Shown here: piece by piece, positions 39,537-53,728 of the stretch | Position numbering within the stretch: position 1 is the first letter of the stretch | Layout: every line of letters starts with the position of its first letter | Assembly (NCBI GenBank): GCA_035772405.1 | Contig: JAYKKM010000224.1 | Location: forward strand, 3,987,501 to 4,051,500 | Length of the DNA: 64,000 bases | Source: Chrysogorgia sp. JL179-B06 | Lineage: Eukaryota > Cnidaria > Anthozoa > Scleralcyonacea > Chrysogorgiidae | Direction of reading: 5' to 3' | Position numbers and translations under genes: made by a program | The notes under the pieces: generated by a model | Database searches by the model: none | Told to the model about the DNA's origin: nothing | The model's input: the letters and a program-made list of their open reading frames with translations, nothing else

Positions 39537-40813
39537 GACTGCGTTTACACTAGAGCAAAAGTTTCCGGATTCGTCACGAATCCGGAACGTTTTGGTACCG
39601 GATTCGTTTTGCCGTTTACACACAAGAGGATGAATCCGAAATAAAACGTCCCGGTTTGGTCGCGTCTCCGGAGATTTTGAATCCGGAATCTAAAGTGGAA
39701 ATTTTGTATCTGGATACTTATGAATCCGGAATCTTTGTAGTGTAAACGGGTATTCCAATGAATCCGAATATTTTTCCGCCCGCGATCACACGAGTTTGCG
39801 GTGCAGACAAAATGGCGGATGTTGTTGTTATTGCACTGTTGTCGGTATTTGGTTGTCTGATTTTGTTGCAGGCACATATGATGCACGAACTACTCCAAGA
39901 AGAAGTTATACTTCATAAACACTCTCTGTAACATCCTTTCTAGCCTTCTTTTTGGGCGGCATTTTGGAGTTGTCTTTTCGCGAAATGCTTGGCAACCGTT
40001 CCCGCATAAATGTTTCCGGATTTCATCGGGTGTGTAAACGATGTGAATCCGAATACTCCCGAGTGTAAACAGCTTACCAATCCGAATACTCGGTTTATGA
40101 TGAATCCGCAAACATTTCATATGGAGTTATAGTACGTATTCCATATAAGGTCATATCGGACGGGACTGGGAAGAGCATATACGTTGCCCTAACGAGCATA
40201 TACGTTGCCCTAACGAGCAAATACATTGCCCTCGTACCAGCCCACTGGATGCGGATACGTAACACGTTACGATATGTTCGATTATCCGCTCTTTTTAAGA
40301 AAATTACGTTCTCTCGCCGGATAAGCTGTACGCATATTGTAAACAGATAATTTACCTTTGTTTTAATATATATTGTAGCTTTGGGAGTTGATTATTTCTC
40401 AAGAAAACGTTCGTCGAAGACAGCCGAAAGTTCGTTTACAAGATGGTATCCGTAATACGAAAATTATATTTTTGGGCATTTTCGATCACCCGCTTTCAAA
40501 GAGAACTAAGTTAGCTACCAGGATAAGCTGTATCTATGTTGTAAATAGATCATTTAACTTTAAAAGAATAATATTCTATAGCTTTGGGGGAGGGTTAGGA
40601 CCTTTGTTGTTTTGGGGTCGGTTACAATCTAATTAACTTGGAGGCTGGTACGAGGGCAATGTATTTGCTCGTCAGGGTAACGTATATGCTCGTTAGGGCA
40701 ACGTATTTGCTCTTCCCAGTCCCGTCCGATATGACCTTATATGGAATACGTACTATAAGTACCTATCAAACATTTACGAATCCGGAAACTTTTGCTCTAG
40801 TGTAAACGTGGTC
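39537..40813. mobile_element. PIF/Harbinger-like element with nested foldback
   Basis: TAA flanks both sides (39534-39536, 40814-40816). Ends GACTGCGTTTACACTAGAGC and its near-complement GCTCTAGTGTAAACGTGGTC, then shared AAAAGTTTCCGGATTCGT. CCGGATTC/GAATCCGG motifs recur inside. A second element (40128-40757) lies within. No transposase frame. Confidence 0.85.
40128..40757. mobile_element. Inner foldback element with ~110-bp inverted repeats
   Basis: TATAGTACGTATTCCATATA begins the left arm and its complement closes the right. Both arms contain two or three ACGAGCATATACGTTGCCCT-type direct repeats and end CTCGTACCAGCC / GGCTGGTACGAG. Confidence 0.9.
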
Positions 40814-41057
40814 TAAGACGGGGGGAGATCACGATTTCGAATGCCGTTATTGTGGTCGACGATATATCAGAGGTAGAAACAACTGCCCGGCGTTTGGCAA
40901 GACGTGTGCGAAGTGCGGTAAAGCAAATCATTTTGTAGCGAAATGTCTCTCCTCAAAGCAAAAGCCACTCAATACGGTCGAGGTCGAGAGCGACAGTGAT
41001 ATTCTCACCGTATCTCACCTTATCCATCAAGACGAGCAAAACGTTATGCACATTTAA
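40814..41057 (+). pseudogene. Ty3/gypsy gag zinc-knuckle part
   Basis: The frame DFECRYCGRRYIRGRNNCPA then FGKTCAKCGKANHFVAKC gives the CCHC knuckle of gypsy nucleocapsid. It ends VSHLIHQDEQNVMHI. Confidence 0.85.
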
Positions 41058-41318
41058 CAAGGAAAAGAGTCAGGAAAATTTTTGGACACTATGCAAATCG
41101 ACCACCATCACGTGAGAATGCTTGTAGACTCGGGGGCCTCCTGCAACGTCATTCCTGCCAAGTATGTTCCAAAGAGCACACCAATCAGCCGTACAAAGAA
41201 TACATTGGTCATGTATTCCAAGTCCACAATGCCAGTGATTGGAACTGCACGACTGAAGAACTCGACAACTCATTGGGCAGATTTCACTATTGTAGATGGC
41301 GATTACACACCATTATAA
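41058..41318 (+). pseudogene. Ty3/gypsy aspartic protease
   Basis: MLVDSGASCNVIPAKYVP contains the DSGA catalytic motif. The frame closes before the RT region. Confidence 0.85.
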
Positions 41319-41439
41319 CTGGGTTCACGCACAGCACAATGAATGGAGTTGCTAACTGTACAGTATGAAAACATTCTAAACACTGTAAACCACAACCAAT
41401 CAGAGCAGAAGGAACTGAACAACTGCTGTGGAGACCTGG

Positions 41440-42700
41440 AAAGTGTAATGGAGTTGCCATTAAGGAGAAAGTAAAAAAAGAATTGGAAAAACTTACAGAA
41501 AGAGGAGCAATAACACCAATCCAGGAACCAACAGATTGGGTTTCGAGTATGATAACAACAACAAAGGCAGATGGGAATATTCGATTATGCATCGACCCAC
41601 ATTAACTCAATCCCGAACTGAAACGAAGCCATTATCCTCTCCCTATTATCGAAGATATTCTGCCCGATCTAGCCAAGGCCAAAGTCTTTTCGAAAGCCGA
41701 TCTTCGAGAAGGGTTCCTTCAAGTTAGTCTAGATGATACCTCGAGCAGACTGACAACCTTCCAAACGCCATGGGGAAGGTACAGATGGCTAAGGATGCCA
41801 TTCGGAATCTCACCTGCGCCGGAGATATTCCAAAGGAAGCTGGATCAAAATCTGGAAGGGTTGAAAGGGGTTTTCAAGATAGCAGATGACATCCTCATCA
41901 CGGGCCAAGGAGATACAGAGAGTGAGGCCAAGGAGGACCATGACAGAAACTTTGCCAACTTTCTTGACCGCTGTCGAGAGAGACAGATCAAATTGAACAA
42001 AGCAAAGTTCAATTTCAAGTGCCAAGAAGTTTCCTTTATCGGACACCAACTTACGAAGGACGGCCTGAAGGTTGACCCACGAAAGGTCGATGCAATCCTG
42101 AAGATGGAGAAACCCAAGGATGTCGCAGCAGTCCAAAGGCTGATTGGTCTCGTGAAATACCTAGCCAAGTTCCTTGAAAGCCTTTCGCAGATGTGCGAGC
42201 CAATCAGACGCCTAACTCACAAAGAGATGCAGTGGAATTGGACCCATGAGCAGGATGAAGCCTTCGAAAGAATAAAAAAGGCTGTGACAACAGCGCCTGT
42301 CCTGCAATTATTTGACTCAAATAAGCCAACAGAGGGTTATGGAGATGCTTCGTCTCAGGGACTCGGATTTGTGCTAACGCAAGAAGGCCATCCTATATCA
42401 TACGCAAGCCGAGCCCTAACTGCTGCTGAACAGCGCTATACTCGCAGATCGAAAAGGAACTTCTTGCTCAGGTCTTTGGTCTGGAACATAACCATTATTA
42501 CACTTATGGTAGAAGAATCAATATGTGGACCGACCACAAACCACTAGTTTCTATCGCCAAGAAGCCGCTTGCTACAGCACCTAAACGCCTCCAGCGACTC
42601 CTTCTCCGTTTGCAACAATACAACGTTCATATACAATACAGTCCGAGTAAGGAGATGTATCTGGCGGACACCCTGTCGAGAGCATTCCTGCAGAACAACC
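41440..42700 (+). pseudogene. Ty3/gypsy reverse transcriptase and RNase H
   Basis: Pieces include GAITPIQEPTDWVSSM, then an in-frame stop after IRLCIDPH, SKADLREGFLQVSLDD, MPFGISPAPEIFQRKL and ADDILITG (catalytic DD). FIGHQLTKDGLKVDPRKVDA and RNase H motif GYGDASSQGLGFVL follow, then TDHKPLVSI. Several frame changes make it inactive. Confidence 0.92.
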
Positions 42701-44085
42701 AAAGGTCCGAAGCCGAGGAAGAAGTCGAGAGTATACACGTAGTCGATTATCTGGCAATCTCCAAGCAGCAACTCGAGGAAATCCAGAAAGAAACGTTAAA
42801 AGATCCAACCCTACAAGTAGTAAAGAAGACCATTCTGGATGGGTGGCCGGATACAGTGCCCACACAAGCCCGTCAGTACTACAGTATTCGATATGAGCTC
42901 ACAGTACAAGATGATGTACTGTTCAAGGGGCAGAGATGCATCATACCGCAGAATTTACGACAAAAGATCAAAGAACGACTGCACAGCTCCCATATCGGAG
43001 TGCAAGGATGTCTTAGGCGAGCTCGCGAAGTTGTGTACTGGCCTGCGATGAACAAAGATGTGACGGAGTATATACAGTATGCAACACCTTCTCGGAACAG
43101 CGATAGAAACAACCTCTTATCACGCATTACGTACCAGATCGACCGTGGCAAAGAATCGCCTGCGACATATTCATGCTGATGGGAAAGACTACCTGTGCAC
43201 TGTTGATTTCTACTCAGGATACTTCGAAGTGGACCGTAGTGGACCGAAGACAGGGAAATCGCTAATAAAAAGCTAAAACGCCACTTCTCGAGCCAGGGGA
43301 TACCAAGCGAGTTATTCAGTGACAATGGTCCGCCCTTCAATTCTCTTGAATTCAACGAGTTCGCACAACAGTACGAATTTGAGCTAAGGAAAAGCTCACC
43401 AAACTATCCCCAAAGTAACGGCCGTGTGGAGAACGCCGTGAAGACAGCTAAACACCTCCTAAAGAAATCCATAAGCGCAGGACAGGACTTCTACCTAACG
43501 CTTCTAGACTGGCGTAATACCTCGTCCGAAGGTCTTGACAGCTCTCCAGTGCAACGACTTCTTGGAAGAAGAACAAGAACACTACTTCCGACAACAGCCC
43601 AGTTGCTGAAACCGGAAACCCAGCCAAATGTACAAGCGAAGTTGCTGAAGAGGAAAGAACTGCAAAGGAAATACTACAATCGCAGTACGAAGGACCTTCC
43701 TCCTCTCAAAAAGGGCGACACTGTACGCGTACACCCGTTGTCAACTGACAAGCACGGCCGATGGTTCAAAGCCCAGATAGAAGACAAGGTAGACATCCGT
43801 TATTTTATTGTCCGTAAAGAAAATGGCCAAGCATATAGAAGAAACCGGAGACATCTAAGAGCGACAAAAGAACCATTTGACAAGTCAGACATCGAAGAAG
43901 CATACACACCAGAGGGGCAAAGCCAAGAGACACAACGCCCAAACCAAGAACAACAAAGCCAGTCATCCGCTAATACAACAGAAGATAGATCCTGTGGATC
44001 TGGAATGCAACCAGATACAGTGCAGACAAGGAGCACTTGTACAGTGAAACTTCCCAGTCATCTAAAGGATTTTATTTTAACATAG
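42700..44085 (+). pseudogene. Ty3/gypsy integrase and C-terminal region
   Basis: HSSHIGVQGCLRRAREVVYW is the HHCC zinc region, whose C-x-x-C is lost to a frameshift. DYLCTVDFYSGYFEV and FFSDNGPPFNSLEFNEF give two catalytic Asp. SNGRVENAVKTAKHLLKKS gives the Glu. The tail has PLKKGDTVRVHPL. Broken near 43080-43200 and 43270. Confidence 0.88.
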
Positions 44086-44177
44086 ACATACATAGATATA
44101 CGGACACGTTTACGACAGGACAACAAACAGTCAGTTCATATTATGTTCAATTGTTACGTTCTGTAAGGAAGGAAAGG

Positions 44178-44352
44178 TGTAAGTAACGATACTTATGCTG
44201 ATTGGCTGTTTAAAGCCAATCAAAGGACTGGAAAGCCATGTGCTTGAGTGTGGGTTCAGGCCCCGGCTATGGCTTGACTAGGACTTGATAAGATGGACTA
44301 GAGAATTCAAGTATTAAACTATAACCTTAGCCAAAGTTGTTATCTCTTTACA
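44178..44352 (+). repeat. Ty3/gypsy right LTR
   Basis: Starts TGTAAGTAACGATACTTATG, with four extra bases relative to the left LTR, and ends TATCTCTTTACA. Confidence 0.92.
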
Positions 44353-44357
44353 AAGCT

Positions 44358-45454
44358 GAAGAACGAATGGAAACCAACAGCGAAGATGATGTGGCTCTAG
44401 CTTATGAGAAGATTGGAGAATCTATAAAACGGCTCGAGTTAGCGAAGAAAGATACAGTGCAACATTTGATGGAAGAAGAACTATGTCTAGACCGTATACG
44501 CGATTGGCCAGAGAAGCAAAAGGAAAGGCTTTCGACGTTTCGAAAAACGAGGAACGGATGCAAGCTGCGGTTGGATGAGCTTCAGAAACAAAAAAGGCAG
44601 GAGAAACTACAGATCGAAATCGAGGGACAAAGAAAATTAACGAAGAGCAAGCGAAATTTCGATTATTGCAACAGTAAGAAACAGAGGAGGCTACATGATT
44701 CGACAGGTTCACGTTTAAGAAGAGTGGTTAAGCATAAATAAACGAAGGAATCCAGTACAGAGGCGGAGAACAACCAGCAAAAGAAGTCTCAACATAGCGT
44801 TAAATTACAGAAGTACACCATCGAACCTTTTTCAGGAGATTACAAGGACTGGCTCCGTTTCTGGAACCAATTTACTGTAGAAGTCGATGAAACAACAATC
44901 GCAGAGATCAGCAAGTTTCATTATCTCCTAGAGTTGGTAAAAGGGAAGCCCAGAGATGACATTTTAGGATTGCCTCACATCACCGACGGTTACAAAGAAG
45001 CCAAGCGAATACTCTTACAGAATTACGGAAAGGACAGCAAAGTCCATAAGGCATTAATCATGGATCTCGAGAGCCTTCACAAAATTACCAGCATTCATAA
45101 CGTAAATTCAATCCACGAATTCTATAAGAAACTATCACGAATTGTGAGAACGCTATCAACAATGGGGAAACTGAGCACTGCTCAGTGTGCTGTTTACACC
45201 CTTATGGACAAGATCGGGCCTGTCCGTGAGGTGTTAATTCAAAAGGACAACGACTGGGAACCTGGGATTTGGAACAACTGGTCGAACATTTGCGAAAATA
45301 TGTAGACAGAATTCCACTACGAAGTGAGGACGGTGAAGACCAAAATAAACAGGACGGCAAGAATAGAGGTGGATGGAGAGAATGCCGTGACAAATGGCAA
45401 TGGAAATGGCATTGCGTGGGCAATGGCAATGGTGGAAATAAACGAGGAAGATGC
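44358..45454 (+). pseudogene. BEL/Pao gag (DUF1759-like)
   Basis: A coiled-coil start (KKDTVQHLMEEELCLDRIRD) leads after a stop at 44741 to YTIEPFSGDYKDWLRFWNQF and ISKFHYLLELVKGKPRDDIL. AKRILLQNYGKDSKVHKAL follows, then IVRTLSTMGKLSTAQCAVYT. This order is typical of BEL/Pao gag. Several frames. Confidence 0.85.
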
Positions 45455-45462
45455 ATCTACTG

Positions 45463-46020
45463 CAGTGTTCAGCAAAGTACTGATATTTTGTACTTTAGTA
45501 AATTAAAGTAAAAAGTAGCTCCTCAGTTTATACTTAAGTAAAAGTAAAAGTATGGCCTGAAAATCTTACTTAAGTAAAAGTAAAACTATGGCCTGAAAAT
45601 CTTAGTAACTTAAGTAAAAGTAAAAGTATGGCAAAAAAATTCCAGAAAAGTACTTCTGAAACAAACTATATATCGACATGACAAATGACAATTGATAATC
45701 TGGTACTGTACTTTAATTTGGGCGCTGTTTGGCGGCACCAACTCAACAGTTGCCAATCACGTACACACGCAAAATGAACTTCACGCGATTTCTCCACTCT
45801 AGATGTCCAGCGGATGGAGAGCGGACCGAGTATTTCGCGACTCCGCGACTCCGCGTTCCGAATTTCTTTTTTTTACTTTGCCGATAAAACAAAAAGTAAC
45901 GAAGTAAAAAAGTAATTATTTTACAAAAAATTTACTTCGTTACAAGTAAAAAGTAAATAATGATTTTTTTTACTTAAGTAAAGTAACGAAGTAAATTTAC
46001 TTCGTTACTGGTGAACACTG
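45463..46020. mobile_element. hAT-like MITE splitting the BEL zinc knuckle (558 bp)
   Basis: An 8-bp duplication ATCTACTG flanks it exactly (45455-45462 and 46021-46028), and the ends are CAGTGTTC...GAACACTG. Internal TACTTAAGTAAAAGTAAAAG repeats occur at the left and GTAACGAAGTAAATTTACTTC palindromes at the right. An 8-bp duplication is the hAT hallmark. Confidence 0.93.
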
Positions 46021-46028
46021 ATCTACTG

Positions 46029-46285
46029 TGACTCGATGGAGCACACACGTTTGAACTGCACAAAGGTTTTGAATATTGTGGATCGGCGGGAAATACTGAA
46101 GCAGAAACAAGCCTGTTTTAACTGTGAAACCCCATGCAGGACACCGTGCATTGAACTGCCGTGCTCGTGGGTGTCACAAATGTGGTCAGAAGCACCATAC
46201 ATCAATTTACCAGCAACGACCAAAGTCTTCCATGGAAGAAATGAATAACAGCCGAACAGAGAAGCTTGGAATGAACAGCACGGGG
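46029..46285 (+). pseudogene. BEL/Pao gag zinc knuckle, second half
   Basis: With the duplication counted once, the residues on either side of the MITE give a C-x2-C-x4-H-x4-C knuckle, followed by LKQKQACFNCETPCRTPC. The transposon entered between the second and later ligands. Confidence 0.8.
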
Positions 46286-47760
46286 TGAACAACCTCGGCG
46301 ATTCATCCTACTCTGCATGCTTATGTTGGAGGAGAAAAGTCAGGCTCATGGTTGACACAGGTTCCAGTAGTTCATACATCTGTGGTGATGTTATCACGAG
46401 ATTAGGATTGCAAGCAGTACGAAAAGAACGTTGCATCGAACAGATGTATGGAGCGTTGAAAAAAATCGTGGAAATCTATCAAATGAATTTATCATCATTG
46501 GTGATGGATGGATTTGAGATTGCAGTGGAATGTATCAACGCAGAAAAAGATGTGTTAACCTTCCTTCCAAACCCAAAAATCAGTGAAATAAAGAAGAATC
46601 ACCCGCGACTTCGACGACTGGCCTTTTGTGAAGAGGAGACAGCGAGTGATGTTATGCCTGTCCACATCATGCTAGGTGTTGGAGACTACCAACGAATCAG
46701 AAGCAGTGAACATCCAATATTGGGACACTATCCAGACAGGGACCCAGGGGCGGAATTCACGATGATGTGTTGGACCGTATTTGGTGGCACACCAGACAGC
46801 GACAAGCCTGAGAAGCAGTTCTTGCTGCAAACTGGGCAGGAAGAGTTCGAGAAATTATACAGTCTGGATGTCCTTGGAGTAGCTGATCCGGTGGACGAGC
46901 AAACATTTGAACACGGTCCGAAACAGCGAGGGGTGCTACGAGACAAGATTGCCTTGGAAGCCGAATCACGAAACAAGCAGTTGGTCAATGCTAGACTCCA
47001 AATCGTTACTAGAAGACTGGAGCGACTAGGAAAGCTCAAGGATTACGATGACGTCATGCAGGAGCAGTTAAAAGAAGGCGTGATTGAACCGATCCCAAAG
47101 AGTCCAACGGGGGAGGTGGTCCACTATGTACCCCACTAGCCAGTGATCAGAGAGAAAGCAAAGTCAACCAATATGTGCATCGTCTATGACTGTTCATCCA
47201 AATCCGATAGCAAAACGCCATCGTTGAACGACAGCTTAGAAACGGGACCTTCTTTGCAACCAATTCTCTTTGATATACTGCTTCGCAACCGATTTCGCAG
47301 ATTCTGTATCACTGGTGACGTAAAGAAGGCATTCCTCCAAATCAGAGTACAGGAATGTGACCCAAAGGATTTTGTGGTATGACAACTTAAGAGATCGTAG
47401 AATAACCAACTATCGATTCACACGCGTCATCTTTGGAGCAACATCAAGCCCATACATCCTGGGAGCAACGCTGAAAAACATTTGGAAACATACGAAGATA
47501 CGATGGACGCAACAGTTCAGATGCTAAAAGGGGATACCTATGTCGATGATATCCAAGGTGGAGGTGATTCAAAAGAAGACGTGATCCGATTCAAAACCGA
47601 AAAGATCATGGGTGAAGCTGGGTTCGAATTGCATAAGTGGCACAGCAATGTACCGGAGGTGAACGACAGCACCAAGGTGGCGGAGCAGACATATGCGAAA
47701 GCTCTGGTGGGTAACGAAACGTCAAACGAAACAAAGATACTGGGATTGTCATGGGACAAG
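46285..47760 (+). pseudogene. BEL/Pao protease and reverse transcriptase
   Basis: VRLMVDTGSSSSYICGDVIT is the DTGS protease. HIMLGVGDYQRIRSSEHPIL and FGGTPDSDKPEKQF belong to the DUF1758 region. RT pieces: CIVYDCSSKSDSKTPSLNDS, FCITGDVKKAFLQIRVQECD and GDTYVDDIQGGG (catalytic VDD). Stops at 47137 and 47380. Confidence 0.9.
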
Positions 47761-47769
47761 TCGTAGGAC

Positions 47770-49025
47770 ATGATGACAGTGTCCTTGGAGCCTTGCACAA
47801 AAATCACGGAACCCATAACTAAGCGAAAGATCATCGCTGCCATCAATGGAGGCTACGACGTCTTGGGATGGACTTCGCCAGTACTGATAACCGCAAAACT
47901 AATCTTCGGAGAGATTTGCTTGCTTAAAAAACACTGGGACGAAAGTCTACCACCGGAGATTCAACGAAAGTGGCTCGCGTGGGTCAAGAACATTCGACAG
48001 AAAAGCTTTGTCGCAGTTCCTCGATGTGTGGCTCTACACCGGGAAGTCATTTTGAGATGCATGGTTTTTCGGACGCGAGCAAGGTTGCAGTGTGTGCAGT
48101 AATTTACGTCGTGGAGTACTTGTATGCTCTACCTGTTAACCAAACCATCATGGTAGTGTCGAAGGCAAGAGTTGCTCCGAAAAATCAAAGCATACCTCGT
48201 TTGGAGTTAATCGGCGCCCTTGCATTGGCCAAGTTACAAAGCAACACGAGAAAGGCGCTGAAATCCGTTCCAATTCGAGCATTCCACAACTGGTTAGACA
48301 GCGTACGGTACTATTTTGGTTGGCAAACAGAGGAACATGGTCAGTGTTCGTTCGAAATCGTGTGGAGAAGATAAAGCAACTCGGAGAAGTAGATTGGCGT
48401 TACGTTCCGACTGCGGACAACCCAAGCGATTTGGGGACGAGGGGTGCTTCGCCATCTAAACTCGGAGAGTTGTGGTTCAAGGGACCAGCCTGGTTATCAT
48501 ACCCAGATAATTGGTCAAGGCAACCAGAAGTGTGTCAAACTGCAAAAACCCAAAAAGAAACAATAGTCAACAAGACTGTGGTGATAAAAAACGTTGACCG
48601 AGACGAAAGTGCAATCAACCAGATGCTGAGCAAATACACTTATCATAGGCTCCTGAGGGTAACGGCGTTCATCTTAAGATTTGTCGAGAATGCAAAGGGA
48701 GATCGAGAGTCTTGGTGGACCTCTGATCACGGAAGAAATCACAAACGCGGAGCATGTTTGGATACGAAACATTCAAGAGCGTCTACCATCAGCGGATCTC
48801 GACCTCACATTAAGAAAAGATGAGAAAGGATTGTGGAGAGTAGATGGACGAGTCCAAGGATATCATCCCATCTTCATACCCAGAAATGGCCAATTTAAAC
48901 ATTTGCTAGTGCAAAACTTTCATGAAGAAACTGGACATGGTGGAGTATCTTTGACCATCGTAAGGACGAGGAAGATTAAAATAAAACGAACAATGTGCAG
49001 TACTGTATTAAAGCTGCTAAAACAA
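47770..49025 (+). pseudogene. BEL/Pao RNase H and integrase region
   Basis: SFVAVPRCVALHREVI, KARVAPKNQSIPRLELIGAL (RNase H-like) and RYVPTADNPSDLGTRGASPS then WFKGPAWLSYPDNWSRQPEV are typical. An integrase zinc region starts EETGHGGVSLTIVRTRK and is truncated before the DDE core. Confidence 0.85.
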
Positions 49026-49028
49026 TTT

Positions 49029-49225
49029 AAAAGGGGGAGTGTGTAAGAAATACTCTCACTGGGAAATGAAGCGAGGAGACTGGGGGAGAGAGTGTTGTTG
49101 ATAGTCTTCGTCTTCGTAGTGAGAGAGAGAATTCATATTTATTGTTCAAATATAAATGCTTCAAAAACAGTGAACATTTAGTATCACAGGAAACATCGTG
49201 GCGGTACGTTACGTTTCCCACACAT
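49029..49225 (+). repeat. Polypurine tract and BEL/Pao right LTR
   Basis: AAAAGGGGGAG (49029-49039), then TGTGTAAGAAATACTCTCAC. The end near CCCACACA is approximate. Confidence 0.78.
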
Positions 49226-50006
<781 letters not shown>

Positions 50007-50088
50007 AACATGTAGTTTGATCGAGTGAAATGCCAAATATTACCCATAATATACCCAGAATCTTATCCCGGCGTTACCACCATATATA

Positions 50089-50280
50089 CAGAACTCGTGA
50101 CTAGGCTCTCGGCAACGGCTTGCGTAGCTCAGTGGTCAGAGCACTGCACTAGCATCGCAGGGTCGCGGGTTCAATTCCAGCCGGAAGGCCTTGAAGTTGC
50201 ATTTTTCGCAACTGGTCCCGGTTTGGTCTTAAAATGTATGTATTCCAACACTCGAAATTTTCCTTCACCATAAATCCTTT
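50089..50280 (+). mobile_element. tRNA-Ala-derived SINE, full copy
   Basis: 50118-50189 folds like a tRNA: A box TAGCTCAGTGG (50125-50135), anticodon loop CTAGCAT with AGC (Ala), B box GGTTCAATTCC (50168-50178) and an acceptor-like CGGAAGGC. The unrelated 3' half ends TCCTTT and passes directly into (TA)n. A third, inverted fragment is at 23352-23399. Mobilised by a LINE or Penelope partner; which one is unknown. Confidence 0.87.
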
Positions 50281-50490
<210 letters not shown>

Positions 50491-50515
50491 ATAGTGGTAA
50501 ACATATGGCAAACAT

Positions 50516-51439
50516 ATGCCTTACACCAAACCTAACAACGTACCCTTGTACATCCACAGCAAGTCTAACCACCCACCTATAATTATCAAGAACATCCCAG
50601 AATCCATCAACAAACGTCTCTCTGATATTTCATCTGATGAAGAATCATTTAACCGTGCAACACCCTTGTACCAGAAAGCCCTCGAACATAGTGGGTATAA
50701 CCACCAACTAAAATTTCAACGCCTACCACCACCAAGTGTGCCCACTAGCCAAAACAAGAAACGACATAGAAACGTGACATGGTACAACCCACCATACAGC
50801 AAGAACGTTTCCACCAACATCGGCCAGACGTTCCTCAAAATTCTTGATGAAGAATTTAATGAAAACCACAGTTTTCACAAAATCTTCAACAGGAATACTG
50901 TCAAAATCAGCTACACCTGTATGAATAACATTAAACAAACTATCGACGGACATAACAAAACTATCCTTAAGACTGAGAATGACCAACATAAACCCAACGA
51001 CAACGAATGCAACTGCAGAAAACGCGACAATTGTCCTTTACTTGGCCAATGCCTAACTAAATCTGTTGTATACCAAGCTACAGTCACCACCACCGACAAC
51101 AAGCCTGACCAAACATATGTCGGCCTTACTGCAAACACTTTTAAAACAAGATTCACCAACCACAAATCCTCATTCAACAACATCGGAAAGAAACACTCCA
51201 CCGAGCTAAGCAAGCATGTCTGGCAACTTAAAGATAAGCGTGTTGACTATAATATCAAATGGAAAGTCCTCAAGAAAGCTAGACCCTACAGCAATACTTC
51301 AAACAGATGCAGCTTATGTTTGTGGGAGAAATATTTCATTATCTGTCAACCTTCTCTGGCCACCCTGAACAAACGCAACGAACTCGTGTCATCATGTAGA
51401 CATGCCAATAAATTCCTATTTAGAAACTTTGTAACGTAA
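50516..51439 (+). CDS. Penelope-like element ORF, RT C-terminus plus GIY-YIG endonuclease
   Basis: 307 residues from ATG. The N-terminal [20 protein letters not shown] then [18 protein letters not shown] is the thumb/connector after the reverse transcriptase. [20 protein letters not shown] and [19 protein letters not shown] follow. The C-terminal GIY-YIG domain has [39 protein letters not shown] and [10 protein letters not shown], and the end is [13 protein letters not shown]. The catalytic RT core is missing, replaced upstream by (TA)n. Same family as 1-321. Confidence 0.87.
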   Translation: MPYTKPNNVPLYIHSKSNHPPIIIKNIPESINKRLSDISSDEESFNRATPLYQKALEHSGYNHQLKFQRLPPPSVPTSQNKKRHRNVTWYNPPYSKNVSTNIGQTFLKILDEEFNENHSFHKIFNRNTVKISYTCMNNIKQTIDGHNKTILKTENDQHKPNDNECNCRKRDNCPLLGQCLTKSVVYQATVTTTDNKPDQTYVGLTANTFKTRFTNHKSSFNNIGKKHSTELSKHVWQLKDKRVDYNIKWKVLKKARPYSNTSNRCSLCLWEKYFIICQPSLATLNKRNELVSSCRHANKFLFRNFVT

Positions 51440-52330
<891 letters not shown>

Positions 52331-53728
52331 TATATATGTATATATGTATATATCGACTGTTTAGAAGTTAATTTTAGGTGACAGCTTTAACCGCCCCATA
52401 AGTTAACGTCGTCCGGAAAACGTGAAAATCCATATATCGCGGGCGCATACATTCTCGTTCCCAGAGCCCGGGCACAAAACATGCAGCTTCTTTTCTTATA
52501 ACTTCCTTTTGTTATAAGTTTTATATACAGGTACTTTCATTTACCATTATTTTTAACATATTTTACTAGTAACAAGGAATAAAATATTTTAAACAAAACC
52601 ATAAAGTTATTTAATTGGAATATATTTTTATATATTGTGCGCAGTGTTGAAATGAAAATTGAAAACTCTAAAGGGTTGGTGAACTGCCGAAATAGTGTGT
52701 AGAAGGTCTGAAGGTCGGCGCCGCAGTGCGCGATTGTATGAGATTATTTTTTCGTTGCTCCATGGCCGCTCGTGAAGCCGCACATACAGCGATAACCTGA
52801 GATTTTATTTAAAATGGCGGCAGTCAATTTACGTGCTGTGGCGGCACGTTCTGCGACTGCTTAAATATTATTATTATAATGCGTCGTTTAAGGAGGCGTA
52901 GATGGTTTCCAAATTGGACTATAATATATACTTGGTCAAAACGTTCATTAATGAGAAGGGAAATTGATTACAGATCCGAATGCTCCTTGCGGACCAATTA
53001 AGAGAGTTTCAGGCGTTTCTTGCGAATGACTCCAGAACCTTTTTGGACTATCTTCTTCTTTTTTCGGAGTATACACTACTATACTGGCCGCGTCATATTT
53101 AATTTATCATGTGATCTATGGCAAGTCTGTCATTGGTTGTTTCAATTATCGCATTGAACCAGAACAGCACATATATTTGCGACAAATTGTAAATGCATGT
53201 ATTAATTCATGCATGCGATAAAATCAAACTTGTTTGATCAGATTTTATCGCATGCAATAAAAATTGCATGAGTGACTGTGGCACACGGTGCTATCACACG
53301 TGATTTTAATTGGATGCGACTACATACTCGCACATAGTCGCTTAGGTGATAGGCGGCCTTAACATTATTTCGAGCGAAGGCCCATAAATTCACTCATATA
53401 AACGCGAGCCAGAAAAGTAAAACACCCCGCTTACCAATTTAATTCGCTTGGTACCGGCATGCACGTTACTAATAAAGATCAACCAGAAAGCCTATTTAGT
53501 TTTATATATCGCACAGCATTGAAAACTAAATTTTCTCCAGAGATCAAGTACTTTCTGTAGGCCTGCAATGTTGCTAAGTTGGAACAAATGAGCGAAAGGT
53601 TTCATAATATATTGTATTGCCCTGAGGATGGAAATCATTACATCATGTAGGTATGTAGTTGTTGTGGAGAAAAAACACATTCGACGAAAAATTTTAATTA
53701 GTTTGCAACGTTTGGCAGCTAGGCGAGG
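52331..53728. other. No gene recognised
   Basis: GGTTGGTGAACTGCCGAAAT at 52675-52694 and TTTCGAGCGAAGGCCC at 53368-53383 are Penelope-type 3' motifs also seen near 30440-30500. No coding frame. Confidence 0.5.

Larger units (their letters stand above)
38629..44352 (+). mobile_element. Ty3/gypsy LTR retrotransposon inside the BEL/Pao gag
   Basis: LTRs of ~174 bp start TGTAA and end TTTACA (38629-38802 and 44178-44352). The left is followed by a TGGTGTCAGAGG primer-binding-like sequence. Flanking 5-mers TAGCT (38624-38628) and AAGCT (44353-44357) look like a diverged target duplication. Gag, protease, RT, RNase H and integrase follow in order but with stops and frameshifts. A Harbinger-like element (39537-40813) interrupts gag. 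Confidence 0.9.
38146..49225 (+). mobile_element. BEL/Pao LTR retrotransposon, degenerate, with nested insertions
   Basis: Related terminal repeats start TGTGTAAGAAACACTCTC (38146) and TGTGTAAGAAATACTCTC (49040). The right one directly follows a polypurine tract AAAAGGGGGAG. Gag starts at 38557 and resumes at 44353 after the Ty3/gypsy insertion. Then come a DUF1759-like gag, a zinc knuckle split by a MITE, a DUF1758-like protease, reverse transcriptase, RNase H and integrase pieces in several frames. The left LTR has ~30 extra bases and the two diverge after TTGTTCAAATAT, so the ends are approximate. Confidence 0.85.
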
